A DNA stretch of 64,000 nt, taken from contig CM060734.1 in assembly GCA_030704615.1 (NCBI GenBank), positions 55,320,042 to 55,384,041 on the forward strand, written 5' to 3'. The stretch is from Takakia lepidozioides (taxonomy: Eukaryota; Streptophyta; Takakiopsida; Takakiales; Takakiaceae). The number at the start of each line of letters is the position of its first letter. Position 1 is the stretch's first letter. Of this stretch, positions 33,701 through 44,896 are shown in pieces. A program made the translations under genes and the position numbers. The notes under the pieces were generated by a model that was not told the origin of the DNA, searched no databases, and worked only from the letters and a program-made list of their open reading frames with translations.

Positions 33701-34459
33701 GTATTAGAATATTAACCAACATAGACTGCTCTGACAAACTACTGATGTTGAAAAGTAGGGGCGAATTTCCCCACAATAGACTCTGGACTGTGCAGTCTGC
33801 GGACTGTGCAGTGACATGAAACTCGACTAAACAACATCAGCCCAAACAAACGTAAGGATATTTCAAGGCATCATAACTCAGACATAAAAATCTTCCAATC
33901 AATAAGCTCCATCACTTGACAGGTTATTTAATTGAAGGCCCCCACAGTATCCGGAGGTGCAGCAGGAACAGATCTGCAAGAGTGCATATGTTATGAAATC
34001 CATAGAAGAGGAAGCCCTTGATTATTGTAACCTTAGAACCAAACGCTGCAAACTCTTTCCATACTGTTCTCTATTCTAAGGCTGTTGGAACAGAGTTCCA
34101 AAGCTACTGCATTGATTCCCGGAAACATGGGCCGGTACAGTCTAATTCGAAGAACTCGTCCTTCGAAAGAAAAACGCTTTCCCAACTCTCACGCTTAGTA
34201 GCCACATGGACGAGGACATCCAGGAAATCGAGGTCTTTCCGCATACAAATTTCCTTCCTTATGATTGAGCATAACAGGGCATGAGCACCTCATACACAGC
34301 CAAACAGAGGAACAAAGCCAATGAGGTTTGGCACGGAATTCTAACCTTGTGGCAAAGCTCCGGCTCCTCCTGATGTGCTACGACGTCTTCATCTTCCCCT
34401 ATGTAAGTCCCCTCGTCCTCATCATCGCTTGAATATGTACTCCATCCGTCGTCGCTCAT
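30757..34459 (-). CDS. Ariadne-like RBR E3 ubiquitin ligase
   Basis: Six exons on the minus strand with closing phases: 34459-34346, 33317-33032, 32815-32335, 31940-31389, 31179-30977, 30923-30757; 600 residues, normal for the family. The acidic N-terminus (MSDDGWSTYSSDDEDEG) is typical of Ariadne. RING1 has CGTCLDDV...MDCGHTFCDEC. The IBR has WCPSIPHCGNAIR...CICGQQFCFNC. RING2 has [29 protein letters not shown]; the Cys after NLVG is in the position of the catalytic, ubiquitin-accepting Cys. The Ariadne helical domain follows, from about 31900 to 31390 (RDLKRYIHYHSRWKGHMDSL...). The family transfers ubiquitin through a thioester, often with cullin partners. The start of exon 2 is the least certain: the frame is also open upstream (YGILKHVQ), so an extra or longer exon is possible. 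Confidence 0.9.
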
Positions 34460-35669
34460 GACTTTTCCCTGATATCGACTCGGACACACCTAGTTCTATG
34501 TACACTGCTCTGCCTCTTACAATTATCTTTCCAGTGATAGCACAGACTCCGTCCCCATCATGCAATCAGGCACCGCAAATTCGAAAGCGATTTCAAGCGA
34601 AGGTCAGCTCTCCCAGATCCCCTCCGCAAATATCTACGGCCTCGGATGTTACATACCAAGAAATTACACTACCATCACACTGCACAGCGTCCTCTGTCTT
34701 GCGAGCGAGGGCTCAGCCTTTCCCACAATCCTCCAATAACTCACAAAGCGGCCACGAAAGCCCTAAGACAACAACTCGAGGTGGACCAGAAGGTGGGATG
34801 CAGCACTTGAAGGGGAAAAAGGACGGGCCGTCTGTGCCTAAAAGAAGAAAAAGAAAAAAAAGCCGCTCCTCTCGCCACAATCCTTACCTCTTCATCCACT
34901 GGCCCACGCTACGGGAGAGCTACCGATGTCAGAGTTGTTGCAAGACGATCATTGCGACACACATGCAGCGAGAGGAGTCGACGGTGCCGCATGGGACAGC
35001 TTCGCCCTGCGTGCGCAACTTGCCCTGACAATCACAATGCTCTCCTCCGCGACAGAGAAGATCCGGGTGGGGCCACTCCAGGCCCTTCCTTTCCTCGGGT
35101 CCCGGAAACACGTGAGGCTCCACACCGGCCCCTTCCTTGGGTTACCCCGCGCCTCTGACCTGGTAATCATTAGCAGCTCATTTTTATACCATGCTTTTAA
35201 TTTGACTTCCTTTCAAACAATTTTATTCCTCTAATTAGCTAAATTGATATTTGATATATATATATATATCTGTTTCCTTATAGGGTGACGCGGATGAGAA
35301 GACCGAACGCAAAAGTCCTTTCCTTTTAGTACTCGCCGGCATAATAATACTAATTAATTATGAATTATGAATTTTCTGTATTTTCTTACGCATCCAATTG
35401 GTTCCTTTGAGTAATAATAATAATAATAATATCCACCAGTCGGTAGCGCAGTTGGATAGGGCACGGACTAGCCCCAGATGATCTGTGTTCAAATCCTGTT
35501 ACCTTGTCGGCTGTGGTGTAATCGTATAATCCCTTAAAAACAATTCCCCAGTACCGTGTCTGTTTGGATTTCTCGGGGTTCTTCTCGGAGAGGAGGATTG
35601 CTGCAGCGAGAGTTTGTCTGTGACGTTTCGGGGAGGGGAGAGGAAGGAGGAAGGAGGGATTATTGGACG
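34460..35669. other. intergenic between divergent Ariadne and coiled-coil genes
   Basis: A 1.2-kb region that must hold both promoters. The frame at 34498-35028 has no family signature and is probably chance. Contains a TA run (about 35256-35269), a TAA microsatellite (35411-35431) and a tRNA-like sequence (35441-35507). Confidence 0.5.
35441..35507 (+). repeat. degenerate tRNA-like sequence (tRNA pseudogene or SINE head)
   Basis: Pol III A-box TAGCGCAGTTGG (35444-35455) and B-box TGTTCAAATCC (35486-35496) with 30 bases between, as in tRNAs. The anticodon stem does not pair and no clean acceptor stem is seen, so it is not a functional tRNA. Confidence 0.55.
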
Positions 35670-38600
35670 ATGGAGACGCCGACGCAGCAGCATGCCAGTA
35701 GGGGCCGGCAAAAGGTATGACACTCTTGATTCTCATTCTCTGCTGTCGAAGTTTCTAGCAGTAGGGGTCTGCTGTATGTTGAATGGATTCGAACGAAAGA
35801 ACGGACAACTCAGGTCCTGGATCAATAATTTTTCTTCGGTAAATTCCAGGACATCTCGTAGAAGAAGGAGTGAGAGGTGACAGTGGCATTGGATTTCGGT
35901 TACCCTCTGTGCTAGGGATGCTCATTGTGTGTCAAGAAGTATTGGACCTAGCGAAAGCTCACTTTCGTATTTTATTTCTGCCTACAGCTGTGCTGGCTAC
36001 TTCCTGATTTACTTAGAGTTGGATTTCGACATTGCCTGGTGTCCCCTGATTGGTTTCTGATCCACGAACCTGCATAGACTTGAGCTATGTGAGTCTGACT
36101 TGTTTTTATCCGAACAGAAAATCTGGGCCTGCTTGTGGTGATTTGACTGGCATTTGGCCTTTGACTGCAGCTGGAAGAGGTACGGAGGAAGAAAGCAGCG
36201 TCCTTGGCTTCTCCAGGTTGGTCTTCTCACTTTTTGAAAGCCTTCTAGTTCTGCACATTGGCCGTTTCTGCAGTCTTCCCATAGCTGCAAGCTTCTTTAC
36301 ATTTTTCGGGGAATTGTTGCTGGCTATGTCACTGACGAAAGTTTAGTACCATCATGAACTTCTCTCAACAGTGGCTGTGCATGTCTCGTTGGAGGCTACA
36401 CTTCCAGTTTGGACGCTCACCTACTTGATGGGTTATGACCCTTTGGATTTGGGCAGGAAACAATGCCAGCAGCCACAGTGATGTGGAGGCGTTGTTGCGT
36501 CGGATCCAGAACCTTGAGGTGTATTCCCAGACATTTTCTCTTTGGATGTGTGACGTTTATTTCAAGCTAGGCAAGTAACTTGACAACTAGTAATTTATCA
36601 GCTTAGGACTTGCACCTTGCCTGAGGTAATCAAGCTTGGGCAAAAGCCAGGACTTCCACCATAAATTTGGCATGGCATTCAGGTAATTCTAAAGCAAGTG
36701 AACTGCTGTCTCTACTGCACCTTGCAGGAACTAGAATTATACCCTCCAGTGCTCTAACAGGTATACAAGCTCTCTTCCGTGTTACTTGGTTGTCGGAGCC
36801 AGCATTATTGACATACTGACCCTACATATACTCTTGCAGGGGGAAGTACAGAGGGAGCAGCAGAGAAGTGCAGACCTTTCAGCTCAGGTACTTCCTGGCC
36901 TTTTATAAAGTCTTGAAAAAGAAATCCAACATAAAATGATTGAACTTTAATCTGTCTTCAAGTATAACTGGAAGGGACCAAATCCAGAAAGTTGCAAATG
37001 AATTGCTGCTTCCCTCAACACTTAGTAGTAAGGGATAGGTCTTTGGTGCCACATTGTGAATACAGGCCTTGCTATTAGCCAATTACTTGGTTTCATTGAG
37101 GATCTAATAACGACATTTTTTTATGGTTGCAATATGTTTCTCCCTGTCGCTGTTGTGTGCCTGACATATGTCCTGTTTAAATTGTTCATACTCTTTTGCT
37201 TAGAGGGTGCTTCTGTCATATTGGCCTACAATTCCTCACACTTCCGGTCTCTGGAGGTAGGCTGTCCATGTCGGTTGTCAGATGCAAAGAACAGGTCTGA
37301 AGCAAAAAGTTGCGTTGTACATGATATTATGGAAGAGTTGAGGACCGCATGCTTCTAGTCTGATGTCAATGCCAGCCCGTAATCCCCTACAACTGCATCA
37401 TCGTAGCCTTTGTGTGAGCACTATGGTTGTTCCGGGCTGAGTCTCCCATATACCCTGGGTGCTGAAACGCCATAACCAGCTCCAGTAACATTCAATTGTC
37501 AACTTTGTCAAGGAATGGTGAATGAGGGGATCTCGCTGTTCCTCTTGATAGTATACAAAGAGGCTGTCAGATTTACTGGCTGAGTTCTTTTCTGTGGATG
37601 TGAGGTAGCTCCAAACAATAGAATCGGAGGCAGAGTTGCTGCAAAGGCAAAGGGAAGAGTCCATGGTGCAGAACATTTCAGATGATCTTACCCAGGCCTG
37701 CCTTCAAGTCTCCGAGGTGCTGCCTTTTTATTGTTAGCACCTCTGTAGTTCTTGGTCTGCAGTCTATTCCAACTGTTGTTCATTCTGCAGAAGAAGCTCT
37801 CCCTTCTCTGTTTCATCTGCTCTTCTTGATCTATTTACTTTGTTGTATTCCTTTTCTTTGCTGACTACCACAGAATTTGTGAATGGACAGGACGAGAAGT
37901 CTGTGGCCATATTGAGGAAGTCCTTAGAGAACGTTACAATGGAGAGGGATGCAGCCTTTGTTTCACGGGTATGTTGCATTTCGATCCTTTGATGTTGCTC
38001 CAACATAACAGCTGGCTTGTTTCATGTCCAAAGAATGGAAAAACTGTAGCTGTTTGGTAGTGATCTCTATCCAGTTGCTCATTATACTATAGGTGTGTTG
38101 AATTTGTTCAGAGGCTTTAATGCCTATATGTGCCAGTTGGGCAGTCGTGGGTAACTCAAAGCTGGGGGCTCTTGTTCCCACCGAGAAACTTCAACATTCT
38201 AGTCTGCAACACTCCATGTTCATCGTCTTATAAGTTCTATTTTGTTTGTCACTTGCCTGTTTGTGTTAAAGAAACTGTTGACTTCTTCCATTTCTTAACC
38301 AGCGTGAAAAGCTTTAGGTCTCACGATATGGAAACTTAGGGAGACGGTTGTGTTAAAGTCTTGGCTTGGATGGGGTTTAAGAGAAATCCGTATTTGTTGA
38401 CACATCATTAATAACCCCAAAACAGTTATGATATGTATGTGGGTGTTTGCCAGTTTGCATATCTATTTAGGGGGGCTTGCTTGGTAGAACCACTATTTGG
38501 TTCCTTGATTGCGTGTGACAGCATCGACAGGCTTCTGGATGGATTGGTGTGTTGAGTTTAAAAGATGCGTTGAGGCCAACATGGCGGTGGGTTGGGTCAA

Positions 38601-41600
38601 GTGCAGGAGGATATGGTGGCGCAGCTGCGAGTGGCAAGGAGAAGGCTTCAAGAGGCAGAGGATGAGCAGTACAAGGTACATGGCCACAATACTGTCTTTT
38701 ATGAGCACTCCAGGGAGGAGCTGCCTTTTTCAGATATGGTCTTATAATGAGAAGACATCCTGGAATAATTTTCATTTAATTGATTCATTCTTCCAGTGAC
38801 TTGGGGCTAAGCTGGGGTTATGACCCAGAGTTTTCGCAGTCCAACAAGAAGTCATTTGTGGAACTTTGGCTGGTAGTTGTGTACTTCACTTTTATGGCTA
38901 ATAACAACAATTTTTTGCCATGAGCTGCATCCAACCACTAAGAAATAGGTGCTGGAGTGGACATAAAGATGTTATTTGATTTCATTAGGTCAGACTCCAA
39001 GTGCTACATCCTCAATCTCTGGTTTTGAATGCTGTAATGCCAGATAAGAAGCCTTGTTGTTCATTATCCTCCAGCGCATACACCTGTTTTTGTGTGCATG
39101 ACTATAATGTGGGCTTGGCATAGATCATAATGTGATTGCATTGTCTAGGGTCTCAAATGATGATCAACAAAACAGTTGAGTCTTGTATTGTTTGTATCTG
39201 CTGCCAGAATCTTGCATGGTTTTTTGTAGTGGATGGATAGCTTTCAAGCTAAGATTCAGAAAGTCCCTTACTTTCTTACTGGAAGAAGCTCCATCCCTCA
39301 CAATATGGTGTCTGTCTACCACAAACAGGCAGAAGAAGATTCAGCAGTTTTGAGGGCAGAGCTAAAGGCACTTCAGCACAGTGATCAGCAAGCTGACAGC
39401 CTAGCAGCCTCATCTGAACAGCTGCGAAGTGCTGACCTCAAACTGGAACTCCAGGTGCCTCTCTCAAACATAGTGTGCGACATTGACTTTCACTACATCC
39501 CTGTCCAATGAATAGGTCATTAGGTCAATAGGTCCTGCCTTGGAGTACGGATCTGCAATATGGGTTGATAACTCCAACCAGGCTAAGTCTCTAGAATCCA
39601 TTCAAATGGGGGTGCTTAAAGAGTGTATGTCAGCATGCTCCAAAACAGCCAATGTGGCTGTTCGGGGTGAGTTTGGCATTCCGTCCTTAAGCTCCCGACG
39701 AGATGAATTCAAGGTCAGATGGTGGGGTCAGCTGCAACATATGTCCAACACCAGATAGGACCGCCCTGTCAAACAGGCTAAGTCCTGGCAGAAGAGAGTA
39801 GAAGAGATTCTCAAGGACCTGGACCTGGATCCGCAAGTCTTGACCCTGCTGGATAAATCTGACTTAGAGGCTGTAGTGTCCAAAGCCATGTCTGTTGCCA
39901 TGAGATTGTCTGATGAAAATGAAGTTAGGCAGAAAACTTCCCTGAACTTGTTTCCAGTCAGTGACATGGGGGAGGACATCTTGGATGACCTCAAGGGTCT
40001 ACCCACTCTCGGCACTAGACTGAAATTTAAACTCAGGGCAGGAAGCCTACCTTTGAACAGCAAACAGAAGCGGAGAGGAAAGGGAGAGTGCAATTGCCTG
40101 TTGTGTGGGCAATCTGAAGACAGTATTCATTTTCTGATACACTGTCCGGGGTTCTCTCACCAAAGAGACGCTCTCTTCAAATCTATCAAGGGAATTGTGC
40201 CTGTACCCCTGTTTACCAACTTTGAAAGTCTCGAGGCTGAGCCAAAAGCCCAGGCCCTCGTTTTTGGGCAAATCACACACAGCAGATTGATGCTTGTGTG
40301 AAGGGATTTCTAGAGGATATCTGGAAAACCCGGATTAATTCTATATATGAAGGTAAGTCTTACTACCAACGTCAGCCCCTGACAGAGGTAGGTTCTGTCC
40401 CTTTTGTTCCCGCTCAAACTGGGCGCGGGGTCAATGGCCACAATGCTACGGCAAACAACGTCTTATGAGTACAATTATCCAGGGGTTCTTTCCATGTAGG
40501 AGATGGCATTGAAACTTCAGCAAGAGCAGCAGAGGGTATCAGCAGAACGCCAGCATGTGGCTGCCTTGACTGCCGACAACCAGGAGCTTCAGAACCAGCT
40601 AATTGCGGCTAGTGCCAAATCATCTGGTGGGTTGTGTTCAATGTTGTTATGTTAGCGCATGTACCATGCACATGATTGGATTTACGCAGGGTCATATGTG
40701 TTTTGCTTCAATGTCCTTTGGTTTTTATGGAGGTAATGCGCATTAATGTGGCATGTTATGTGTGCATGCATGGACAGCTGGTAAATGTTACGCATTATGT
40801 CACTTTACTGTTCACCATTGCTGAACTGCAACAATTTGTTTGTCACAAAAACTGGTTATGCATTACCTAGTCATGAATCTTGAAAAGCCTCACTAATCTT
40901 TTCAAGCTCTGCGGGTGATTTGGGGCTTAGTGGCATTGCCTTGGGTACGTCAAGTAAGCATTAGGGTTGTGTATTTTGGACTCATGTTGACAGCACCATG
41001 GTAGGGTTTTGGACATATCCTCAGAAACCTTCACATGTGGCATTGTGACAGCATGCTTATGAGTTGGGGTTCTTTGATTGCTCCAGAGATCGAGGAGACT
41101 GCTCAGTCCCAGAGTGTCACTTTGCCCTTCACAGAGGCATCGCGTGTGGACACAGCAACATCTACGGTGTGTTCAGTAGTGACCTTGAATTAACCATAGC
41201 TAAGATTGGAGAATTTCACTCATAACTACTCTGTAATCCTTGATTATCATAAACACTACTAGCAATGTCAATCCCCACTTACCTGAGACAGTGAACTCTG
41301 CACCAGCAAGTTGTATTGCACAATGTTGTTGCATAGGGGGTTCTAATGGAAGCTAAACATGGACCACGACATATGTAGTGTGGCACTCATATAGCTAAGA
41401 ATCACGTCTCCCCATGACTAGAGTTTCTGAGTGTCCTGAAACGGTTACCTTTCTGCCCTCACATTGAGAAGCCGTTCTTCAAACACAAGCAAAACATATT
41501 CACTCTTAGAGCAGAGTTACAAGCCTGATCACCTTTAGTATGCTCATCAATATTTGGATCTGACTGCCTCTTCCATAATATGGGATGGATGGATGCATTT

Positions 41601-44054
41601 GGTGTCACTTTTTCTCTAGGAAGATTTGGCTTCGTCATCGACTCTGTTCCCCCATGAAAAGCTTAAGGTGCAGCTTCCCCTCTTTCTCCCGGGTCTGTAG
41701 GCCCACTAACACGGGCAATGTCTGGCCAGAAACTAACTCATATGCGTTCCTTCTTGGTTGTTGCTGTGGTTTCTTACCACTCTGGTTTAATGTAAAGAAA
41801 CTTATGGTGGTAGTTTATTTCCTGTGACCATAAATTTTCCCTGAGTAGTATATGCTGGGAGTTGTTGGACTGTGTCTCTAAGCCCAATAAACTGTAAACT
41901 TGGGACAGTGTTTCTAGGTTGGCAGTGAAATCTTCTATAATGAGTACCTTTTTAGCTCAACCTTTTCAATAGGGAATATCAAATCCAGTTACCCCACTAC
42001 AAATTTGCTATCGTACACATAGGTGAGTTTTGAGACTGCATGGTGTTGCAGCAAGGTAGGAGTGAGAACGAGCTTAAGCTACGGGAGCTTGCATCAATGG
42101 TTGAAAGACAGGAGCAGGGACGCCAAAAGCTACTCGCAGAGGTTACATATCTTGTGATTGTCTTTTGCTGGCGCAGAGTTGGTGGTAATATCTTGTGGGG
42201 TGTATGCTCATATTTCTTCACTTGTCCCCTTTCACATCCTTGTTTTTCTGTCACTTGATGTCGTATGGACCAACTTGTTCTCAAGAGTGTTAATGAAATT
42301 GGGATGTGTATATTTCAATCAGTGATGATGAGACCCCCTTTGGTTGAAGCAGAAATGTCAGGAGTAAAGGTTATACACTATCCAAACACTACCAGAACAC
42401 AGTCTCTAGTCAGTGACACAACCTGGCGATGCATGTCACTACAGGGAAACTCCTTTGAACCACCAGACAGAATCTAAAGGCATGAATTGGCTTCCTATGC
42501 TTATGTTGCAGACTGATCAATATAGATACCCTATGACATGGGTACTCATGCTTGGGCGGTTCTGTGGGGGAAATCCGGCAGATAGATGCGCAATCCCTCG
42601 AGATTGAGAGGTTGTTTGTTGAGAATGAGGGGTTGCGTGGGAGTCTCAAGGAGACAACTGAAATTGCTGCACGATGGGAGGCTCAGGTAGTCGCTGTTAG
42701 ATTGTTGGCCATCCATTCCCCAACATCTACCCTTGTTTTTAACTTATTCTTTATTTCCCACTTGGTGGGAGATTGCTTGGCTATATGTTCCCCCACAATT
42801 CTGAGGCACAGACTGAAGTTGCATCGGCATCACAGTTGCTTAGAACATATTTATTGAGATTCTCCTAAACATACACTTGCTTAAAGACAACACTGTTGAT
42901 AAGGAACAACCTTGAGATTGACTGTTGTGTGGGTTGATGGGCAACAGGTGCAAGAGTGTCTTGAGCAGAATAGTGAATTAAGGACAAAGTTGAATCAGTT
43001 GCGCCTGGAGCAAACCTCCATGGCTGCTGCTATGGTCAAGCAGTCAGCAGGTATCAGCACAAACCAATCCGGAGGGGCTGATGGTGGCAATGAGGGTACT
43101 TTGGAGCTAGAAGCTCTGAGAGCTGAGAAAGTCAACTTGAAGGTGTGCAATCGAGCCTCGTCTTTTTCCATAATGTTTCATGTTTTATCTGTCATGAATT
43201 AAGCAAAGATCTTATAGCTAGAGTTGGTACCAGTTCAGTTCATGACAGCAGCTGCTTACCGGTTTGGCTACCAGATGGAAGGAAGGTCGCATGATATTGC
43301 TTGAGAGGCTAACTTACGTCTGTAGATTTGATAGCTTCTGATACAACACCATGGGTGGTTGGGGTGCAGAGTGACTTGGCCAAGGCAATGGCTCGAGCAG
43401 AGGAGTTGAGTGCACGGGTGGCACAGCTCTCTACTGATCTGAATCGTGCTGTTCAGGCTTTGACAAGCCTCAGCAGTCTGTATGATTCTGTTCTCTCCCA
43501 TTTAATTTTATTGCCTCTCAACCAGTTAGTTATACCGATGGATGACCTTGAGCTCCACTCTTAAGACAACTCCTGAGGTTCTGGAACTTGGGGATGTGGC
43601 TTAAGGATTTCAGTTAACGTGTGTCATCTTCCTGCCTCTAGCCAAGAATAAAGAAGCATACCAGTTCTCACCTGTCTGGATTATTCTACTGTGAGTTTTC
43701 TCATGGCTCGGTATTGGTCATTGATGGTTCATGATTCAGACAAAACTAACTAAGAACTTTGTCACTATACTACCAGCAGTCAGTGTGGGCGAGGAGCAAA
43801 ATGATCCGGATGATGTCTCTGCCACATTGATCAGCTTCTTGTTGGTTTTGTCATATGTTTACAACCCTTAGGCTGGTCGGTTATTGTGGTTATTTCTCTT
43901 AAGTATGTCATCACCATTTGATGCATCTCTTCAATCTGAAGCAAGATATGGTGGTGGATGCAGGTACAAGCCTGTGCTATCTAGCATTGAAACTCGGTTA
44001 CTGCAGTTGCGGCAAGATACCCATCTTCCAGAGGCATTGTTGTCTGGTCATTAA
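35670..44054 (+). CDS. coiled-coil protein, BLISTER-like, 16 exons
   Basis: Exons: 35670-35714, 36171-36216, 36457-36518, 36840-36887, 37609-37716, 37891-37968, 38607-38675, 39329-39454, 40500-40626, 41087-41166, 41620-41667, 42052-42141, 42582-42686, 42948-43142, 43370-43479, 43964-44054. All phases close and give 475 residues. The N-terminus (METPTQQHASRGRQKLEEVRRKKAA) has the KLEE.RRKKAA start typical of plant BLISTER proteins. Almost all the rest is heptad-type coiled coil (e.g. EDMVAQLRVARRRLQEAEDE, LEIERLFVENEGLRGSLKET), with a Ser/Thr-rich break around EDLASSSTLFPHEKLK and the end LLQLRQDTHLPEALLSGH. BLISTER is known as a nuclear Polycomb-associated protein. The match rests on the N-terminus and layout only; another plant coiled-coil family is possible. 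The exon chain is firmer than the name. A LINE copy sits in intron 8. Confidence 0.7.
39525..40474 (+). mobile_element. LINE copy 6, in intron 8 of the coiled-coil gene
   Basis: Same sense as the host gene. Its longest open parts read YGSAIWVDNSNQAKSLESIQ (39540-39758) and LTLLDKSDLEAVVSKAMSVA ... CGQSEDSIHFLIHCPGF (39840-40301), with a 14-base loss near 40259 that shifts the frame. The tail is GTCTTATGAGTACAAT at 40459-40474. It sits 26 bp upstream of the splice acceptor at 40499. No target duplication found; the left edge is approximate. Confidence 0.9.
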
Positions 44055-44896
44055 CTGTCCTCCCATCTTTTGGAGGGTAAAATTAGTATCTCCAAGTATA
44101 ATTTCACTTGGAGAACCCAGCAGGCAAAACATTTGTACCGCAGTTAAGATTAACAGTTGATTCAACAACCAAGATCCTAGATTAAGCTGAGGTGTATGTA
44201 TGAGTTTGCATACCAAAATAATGACATTTGTATATTTTGCAGACTATTGTCTTCTCAGTTTCTTTCCTAACTACATGAACTGTGACTTGTGTGTGGATGC
44301 TGATCATTTGACATGCCCTATGCATGATGGTTGCCAAATATGACTTAACTGTGTGCCTCGGTGCCTCTGTTTTCGTAGTTGTAAAATTATGAGTGCATAC
44401 TGCATACATGTGGGTGCAGAATACAACTGTCTATTAGAGTTGTAAAGTGAATTTGATTCAATGCTTTAAATGTATGGGTGATTGTTCTCTCTTTGCAGTT
44501 TTGCAGCCCCCAGCCTCTGCCAGCTTCATGACTCTCTATGTACATGTTTACTCAGTTTCAAATCCTGGCTGCTTTGCATTCAGCTTAGAACTGGTTTTGG
44601 TAGAGCTGACTATGGATCAACCGAGCAAAGTGTATTTTGTTTCAGAGCCGTCACAGAAGCTGAATTGAGAAGATACAACTGCATATGACTAGACCCATGG
44701 TAATCCGCAACTCAAACGACCTTTGTATTCAAATTGTTTGAACAGATGCACTCTTTCGGGACTGTAGCCTGTATAAGGAAGCAAGAAAAACATGCTACTG
44801 AGGTCAGTGAGCATAGAATCACTGAGGATCCAAGAGCATGATGCACATCCAATTGTCTCCAGAAGTTGATGGCACTGTCAACCTGTCATGTTGGTA
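44055..44896. other. intergenic between convergent genes
   Basis: Should contain the 3' UTRs of the coiled-coil gene and of HSPA12-like gene 1. No coding signal. Confidence 0.5.

Noticed and set aside
34498-35028. 176-codon open frame on the plus strand upstream of the Ariadne gene
   Set aside because: Low-complexity Ser/Pro/Lys composition, no family motif, and it occupies the 5' flank of a convincing minus-strand gene; probably chance.
35441-35507. Functional tRNA gene
   Set aside because: A- and B-boxes are good, but the anticodon and acceptor stems do not pair.
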